DNA from: Candidatus Saccharibacteria bacterium UBA949
Lineage (GTDB): Bacteria > Patescibacteriota > Saccharimonadia > Saccharimonadales > Saccharimonadaceae
DNA length: 9,609 nt
Assembly (NCBI GenBank): GCA_002293245.1
Contig: DBCV01000029.1
Location: 8,366-17,974 of the forward strand
Direction of reading: 5' to 3'
Each line of letters opens with the position of its first letter. Within the stretch, counting starts at the first letter, position 1. A program made the translations under genes and the position numbers. Of the stretch, positions 6,958 through 9,609 are shown piece by piece. The notes beneath the pieces were generated by a model, which was not told where the DNA came from, searched no databases, and saw nothing but the letters and a program-made list of their open reading frames with translations.

Positions 6958-6985
6958 TTGGCCAGTTTTGATTGTGTGATAATAT
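6958..6985 (+). promoter_or_regulatory. thyX promoter
   Basis: TTGGCC (6958-6963, 4 of 6 matches to TTGACA) is followed after 16 bp by TAATAT (6980-6985); the overlapping register GATAAT (6978-6983) has an upstream TG. Transcription near 6992 would give a leader of about 34 nt with a Shine-Dalgarno. The 11 bases TGTGATAATAT (6975-6985) also form the core of the ldhA promoter. Confidence 0.6.
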
Positions 6986-7012
6986 CGAATCAGTTGTACA
7001 TTAAAATGAGAA

Positions 7013-7019
7013 GAGGTGG
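7013..7019 (+). promoter_or_regulatory. Shine-Dalgarno of thyX
   Basis: GAGGTGG lies 6 nt before the ATG at 7026 and fixes the start. It is embedded in a seven-codon open frame (ATG at 7006) whose TGA overlaps the thyX ATG. Confidence 0.75.
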
Positions 7020-7025
7020 CAAGAG

Positions 7026-7937
7026 ATGAAGATTATTAAGCCAAGTTTTGTCGTCCACTACGATGCTCCAGTCAATTACGATTGCGTAAAGTTGATCGAG
7101 CAGGGCGGTAGGATTTGCTATCAATCAAATTGGCGCGTTACGGATGGGTCGGCGATTCCGTTCACCAAAATGCTGGTTGACCGCGGACATACTTCAGCTT
7201 TGGAACACGGGGCAGTATACATTGAGGCAACATCTAAGGCATCACACCGTCTGGGCTGGGGAAAGGTGGCCGCGATGGCCAGTAGTCCGCATACAAAAAC
7301 TGTTGAGCACAAAGGTGGTGTTAGGCTCTACACCAATTTCCGCGTGATCCAGCAATATGCCCCGGCGATTTTTGAGGTGATGATCGAGAAAAAGGAGCTT
7401 CCACTTGGTCTTGAGTTCTTCGAGCCCAAGGCTGGTGATATATATCGCCGATTGACCGTGAGTATTGTTTGTGATCGTGGGATTTCGCACGAGATCGTTC
7501 GAAACCGCGACGGGAGCTTTAGCCAAGAGTCGACGCGTTTTTGCAATTATGCGAAAGACCAGTTTGGAAACGAAATAACCGTAATAAAACCCCTATTCTG
7601 GCAGGAGGAGGATCCGCGCTATGGGGTCTGGAGGGACGCTTGCGAGTATGCGGAGAGGGCGTATTTCAAGCTTCGCGATCTGGACATTGCGGCTGGCCGC
7701 AAAGAGGCCAATGCGCAGGCGAATCGTTCAGTTTTACCAAATAGCCTGAAAACGGAGATTCTGTGCACCTACGACCTTGTCGGGTGGGATTTCTTTATGT
7801 ATCTGCGGACTTCTACGGGAGCTCATCCGCAAATGCGAGAAATAACTTGCCCAATGTATAGCGAGTTGCAGGAGAAAATGCTTTCGGAGGCATGGGGCTC
7901 ACGCCAATCGCACCACCCCAAAAACTGGCTAGCCTAG
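7026..7937 (+). CDS. thyX: FAD-dependent thymidylate synthase ThyX
   Basis: Flavoenzyme that methylates dUMP to dTMP using methylenetetrahydrofolate, FAD and NADPH; it replaces ThyA and releases tetrahydrofolate rather than dihydrofolate. At 303 residues it belongs to the longer ThyX type. Visible signatures: the N-terminal GRICYQS (28-34), GHTSALEH (54-61), the ThyX motif region RNRDGSFSQESTR (159-171), NRSVLP (233-238), and the C-terminal R261 and AHPQMREI (266-273). The ThyX motif is normally RHRxxS; here Asn160 (AAC) stands where His is expected, one base from CAC. All other residues of the signature (R159, R161, S164, E168, S169, R171) are kept, so the gene looks functional. It is transcribed alone: its own promoter and Shine-Dalgarno precede it, an intrinsic terminator follows, and lysS converges from the other side. 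Confidence 0.95.
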   Translation: MKIIKPSFVVHYDAPVNYDCVKLIEQGGRICYQSNWRVTDGSAIPFTKMLVDRGHTSALEHGAVYIEATSKASHRLGWGKVAAMASSPHTKTVEHKGGVRLYTNFRVIQQYAPAIFEVMIEKKELPLGLEFFEPKAGDIYRRLTVSIVCDRGISHEIVRNRDGSFSQESTRFCNYAKDQFGNEITVIKPLFWQEEDPRYGVWRDACEYAERAYFKLRDLDIAAGRKEANAQANRSVLPNSLKTEILCTYDLVGWDFFMYLRTSTGAHPQMREITCPMYSELQEKMLSEAWGSRQSHHPKNWLA

Positions 7938-7950
7938 TTCTGGCTATATC

Positions 7951-7975
7951 AGCGTCGGAGGGATCCGGCGCTTTT
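7951..7975 (+). terminator. Intrinsic terminator of thyX
   Basis: GCGTCGGA (7952-7959) pairs with TCCGGCGC (7964-7971) as an 8-bp stem with one G-U pair, capped by the GNRA-type tetraloop GGGA and followed by TTTTA and further T-rich sequence. It starts 14 nt after the thyX stop. Read on the minus strand the hairpin is not followed by a T-run, so it should not terminate lysS efficiently. Confidence 0.85.
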
Positions 7976-8000
7976 ACTTTGCTTTTAGTTTTGGGTTTTG

Positions 8001-9455
8001 TTAAGCTTTGCGCATCGGCGGGAAAGGGACGCCTTCGCGGGCTGTCACGCCCTCAAAGGTCCAGAAGACCCTTTCGGAGTAGCCCCAACCGCAGGCGGGA
8101 GGCATGCCGTATTCGAGCATCTCTACAAAGTCCATATCGAGCATCATAGCCTCATCGTCGCCAGCGTCGCGCATGGCTTGTTGCTGTTCGAAGCGAGCAA
8201 GCTGGTCGAGGGGGTCGTTGAGCTCACTGTAGCCGTTGCCAAGCTCGGTGCCTGCGATGACTGGATGGAAGCGTTGGACGACGCGAGGATCAGTGAGGAG
8301 AGTTTTAGCCAGAGGGGAGAGCGTTAGCGGCTCTTCAATCAGCCAATAAGGGCCGACGCTGGTCTTGCGTATCAGTTTCCAGGTGTTGTCTAGCATGCGG
8401 GCAACACCGACTTCTCCGGGGAGTTCGACTTTGTTGTCGGCGAGAATCTGACGAAGTTGAGCTTCGTCGGGGTTAAATACATCGACTCCGTACTTCTCTT
8501 TCATGATATCGGCGTATTTGACGCGTGGCCATGGCTGGTCGAGATCAACATCAAAGCCGTCAATTTTGAACTGAAGAGTACCCCAAGTTTCCTGACAGAC
8601 ATATTTTATCATGTCTTCGTAAAGCTTCATACCGTCTTCATAATCTTCGTAAGCGGCGTAGCTTTCCATGGCGATGTGCTCGGGGAGATGTTCGTCGTCA
8701 ACGCCTTCATTGCGAAAGCGTGGTCCGATATCATAAACTTTTTCGAACCCACCACCGAGGAGTTTTTTGAGCGGGAGTTCTTGCGAAATGCGGAGGTAAA
8801 GATCTTCGTCATAGGCGTCGACATGGGTGATAAAGGGTTTGGCGTCAGCTCCGCCTGTAGTCTGTTCAAGGATCGGGGTGTTGACCTCGACAAAACCGTG
8901 AGAGTTGAGAAAGTCGCGCGTGGCGGTCCAAAACTTACTACGACGCACCATGCGCTCGCGCACCTCTGAGTTTACTGTCATGTCGACATAGCGACGGCGG
9001 AAACGTTCTTCTTTGTCGGTGAAGCCGTCGTAGCCCGGGAGAGGACGGAGGGATTTGGCAAGAATGCGCAGTTGGGTGACAAATACGGAAATCTCGCCAG
9101 TCTGGGATTTGCCAACAGTACCGTGAGCTTCGAGGAAATCGCCGAGATCGAGCAGCTTAAGGTGATCAGCAGAGATGAAGCCAGCGTCGGGAGCTAGGTC
9201 GTCGGCCTTTATGAATAACTGGACTTTGCCGGTGATATCTTCGAGCACGATAAACGAAAGCTTACCAAAGCTACGAATCGAGCGAATGCGGCCAGCGATA
9301 GACACGGGTTTGTTTTCGTGAGCGTCAAAATCGGCAAGAATGTCACCAATCTTGGTGTCGCGCTGGGTTTTGGCAGGATATGGGTCGATGCCAGCAGCAC
9401 GTAGCGCCTCCAGTTTTTTGATGCGTTCTTGTCGGTATTCTTCTAATGTAGCCAT
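8001..9455 (-). CDS. lysS: Lysyl-tRNA synthetase, class II
   Basis: Charges tRNA-Lys with lysine using ATP, in the cytosol. The 484 residues are close to the usual bacterial length. An N-terminal OB-fold anticodon-binding domain (about 50-135, with VSIAGRIRSIRSFGKLSF) precedes the class II core: motif 1 around FVEVNTPILEQTTGG (188-202), motif 2 with PRFRNEG (245-251) and MESYAAYEDYED (263-274), the lysine-site stretch GTELGNGYSELNDP (402-415), and LEYGMPP (447-453). Motif 3 is divergent: GWGYSER (456-462) replaces the usual GLGIGIDR type but keeps the invariant Arg462. The ATG at 9455 is preferred over an in-frame GTG two codons upstream, because the upstream TATAAT ends exactly 6 nt before the ATG and no Shine-Dalgarno serves either codon; a leaderless mRNA is predicted. 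greA ends 17 bp upstream on the same strand, so read-through from greA could add expression. Confidence 0.95.
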   Translation of the reverse strand: MATLEEYRQERIKKLEALRAAGIDPYPAKTQRDTKIGDILADFDAHENKPVSIAGRIRSIRSFGKLSFIVLEDITGKVQLFIKADDLAPDAGFISADHLKLLDLGDFLEAHGTVGKSQTGEISVFVTQLRILAKSLRPLPGYDGFTDKEERFRRRYVDMTVNSEVRERMVRRSKFWTATRDFLNSHGFVEVNTPILEQTTGGADAKPFITHVDAYDEDLYLRISQELPLKKLLGGGFEKVYDIGPRFRNEGVDDEHLPEHIAMESYAAYEDYEDGMKLYEDMIKYVCQETWGTLQFKIDGFDVDLDQPWPRVKYADIMKEKYGVDVFNPDEAQLRQILADNKVELPGEVGVARMLDNTWKLIRKTSVGPYWLIEEPLTLSPLAKTLLTDPRVVQRFHPVIAGTELGNGYSELNDPLDQLARFEQQQAMRDAGDDEAMMLDMDFVEMLEYGMPPACGWGYSERVFWTFEGVTAREGVPFPPMRKA

Positions 9456-9461
9456 GGGCAC

Positions 9462-9470
9462 ATTATACCA
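9462..9470 (-). promoter_or_regulatory. Extended -10 promoter of lysS, predicted leaderless start
   Basis: The minus strand reads TGGTATAAT, a perfect extended -10 (TATAAT at 9467-9462). Six bases (GTGCCC) separate it from the ATG, so the predicted first transcribed base is the A of the ATG. No -35 match is seen at 17 bp. The element lies immediately after the greA stop codon (9475-9473). Confidence 0.75.
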
Positions 9471-9472
9471 TA

Positions 9473-9609
9473 CTAGGAGATGGCGGAGATTTTGTAAGCT
9501 TTACCGCTGGGGAGTTTGCCGGCGTCACCGACTTTTTTGTTCATAAGATCTTGACCGAGAGGAGAGGCGTCGGAGATTTTGCCTTCGAGTGGATTAGCCT
9601 CGATAGGGG
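9473..9609 (-). CDS. greA: Transcription elongation factor GreA, C-terminal end (5' part outside window)
   Basis: Only the last 44 codons and the TAG stop are present. They read through IEANPLEGKISDASPLGQDL and then NKKVGDAGKLPSGKAYKISAI. This matches the C-terminal domain of GreA, with its conserved pattern of P-x-x-G-K-I-S, S-P-L/I-G and K-K-V-G-D followed by a short strand ending in Y-K-I. GreA binds the RNA polymerase secondary channel and stimulates cleavage of backtracked transcripts; the coiled coil that does this lies beyond the window. The gene precedes lysS on the same strand, a neighbourhood I recall from other bacteria. Confidence 0.88.
   Translation of the reverse strand, partial: PIEANPLEGKISDASPLGQDLMNKKVGDAGKLPSGKAYKISAIS

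Noticed and set aside
6745..6960. Structured region as tmRNA, RNase P RNA, 6S RNA, SRP RNA or integron attC
   Set aside because: I could not find a tRNA-like end and tag frame, the RNase P GAGGAAAGTCC core, a single rod with central bubble, the SRP GGAAGCAGC loop, or the RYYYAAC/GTTRRRY attC core sites.
6867..6971. GTG-started 34-residue Cys-containing frame after AAGGAG
   Set aside because: The AAGGAG is buried in a stem and only 3 nt from the GTG, too close for normal initiation; no recognisable product.
6811..7029. 72-residue plus-strand reading frame running into the thyX start
   Set aside because: It crosses the hairpin arms and both thyX promoter elements, has no ribosome binding site and no family resemblance.
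8457..8969. 170-residue plus-strand open frame antisense to lysS
   Set aside because: It lies wholly within lysS, which has full family signatures; the frame is a codon-bias shadow with no supporting signals.
9456..9461. GTG start two codons upstream for lysS
   Set aside because: It overlaps the spacing between the TATAAT and the ATG and would not be in the predicted transcript; the protein family starts normally at the ATG.
1..9609. CRISPR array, insertion sequence or prophage
   Set aside because: No regularly spaced identical short repeats, transposase, integrase or phage gene is visible; the only repeats are the diverged protein modules.

Overview
The window is a compact bacterial chromosome segment read with the standard bacterial code: TAA/TAG stops and no in-frame TGA. 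It holds six genes, two of them cut by the window edges. Closest fit is a small fermentative bacterium of the Patescibacteria/Candidatus Saccharibacteria type. This rests on a D-lactate dehydrogenase, ThyX for thymidylate synthesis, a lysyl-tRNA synthetase with an unusual motif 3, and a giant surface adhesin whose N-terminal domain I associate with Actinobacteria, the usual hosts of Saccharibacteria. No single marker proves it, so the taxonomy is an inference.

Layout, left to right: the 5' end of a tRNA gene (minus, probably tRNA-Arg) with its promoter; a D-lactate dehydrogenase gene (minus, 78-1067); a 1833-residue secreted protein (minus, 1119-6620) made of a signal peptide, a 'choice-of-anchor G'-like domain, about 13 Ig-like modules and a sortase-like tail; a 405-bp divergent intergenic region; thyX (plus, 7026-7937) with a clear intrinsic terminator; lysS (minus, 8001-9455), convergent with thyX; and the 3' end of greA (minus, from 9473 past the window edge). 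greA and lysS are 17 bp apart, and the adhesin and ldhA genes are 51 bp apart.

The genes do not form one pathway. They cover housekeeping (tRNA, lysS, greA, thyX), fermentation (ldhA) and cell-surface interaction (the giant protein). What links them is promoter architecture. Two genes (lysS, ldhA) have a -10 element exactly 6 nt before the ATG and no Shine-Dalgarno, which predicts leaderless mRNAs. The adhesin and thyX have proper leaders with Shine-Dalgarno sequences.

The most unexplained sequence is in the intergenic region. A GC-rich, 110-nt element (6762-6871) can fold into a long closing stem with two hairpin arms, and it lies outside both divergent transcripts predicted from the flanking promoters. 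The adhesin also deserves attention: its Ig modules nearly alternate between a type with a conserved Cys pair and a type without.
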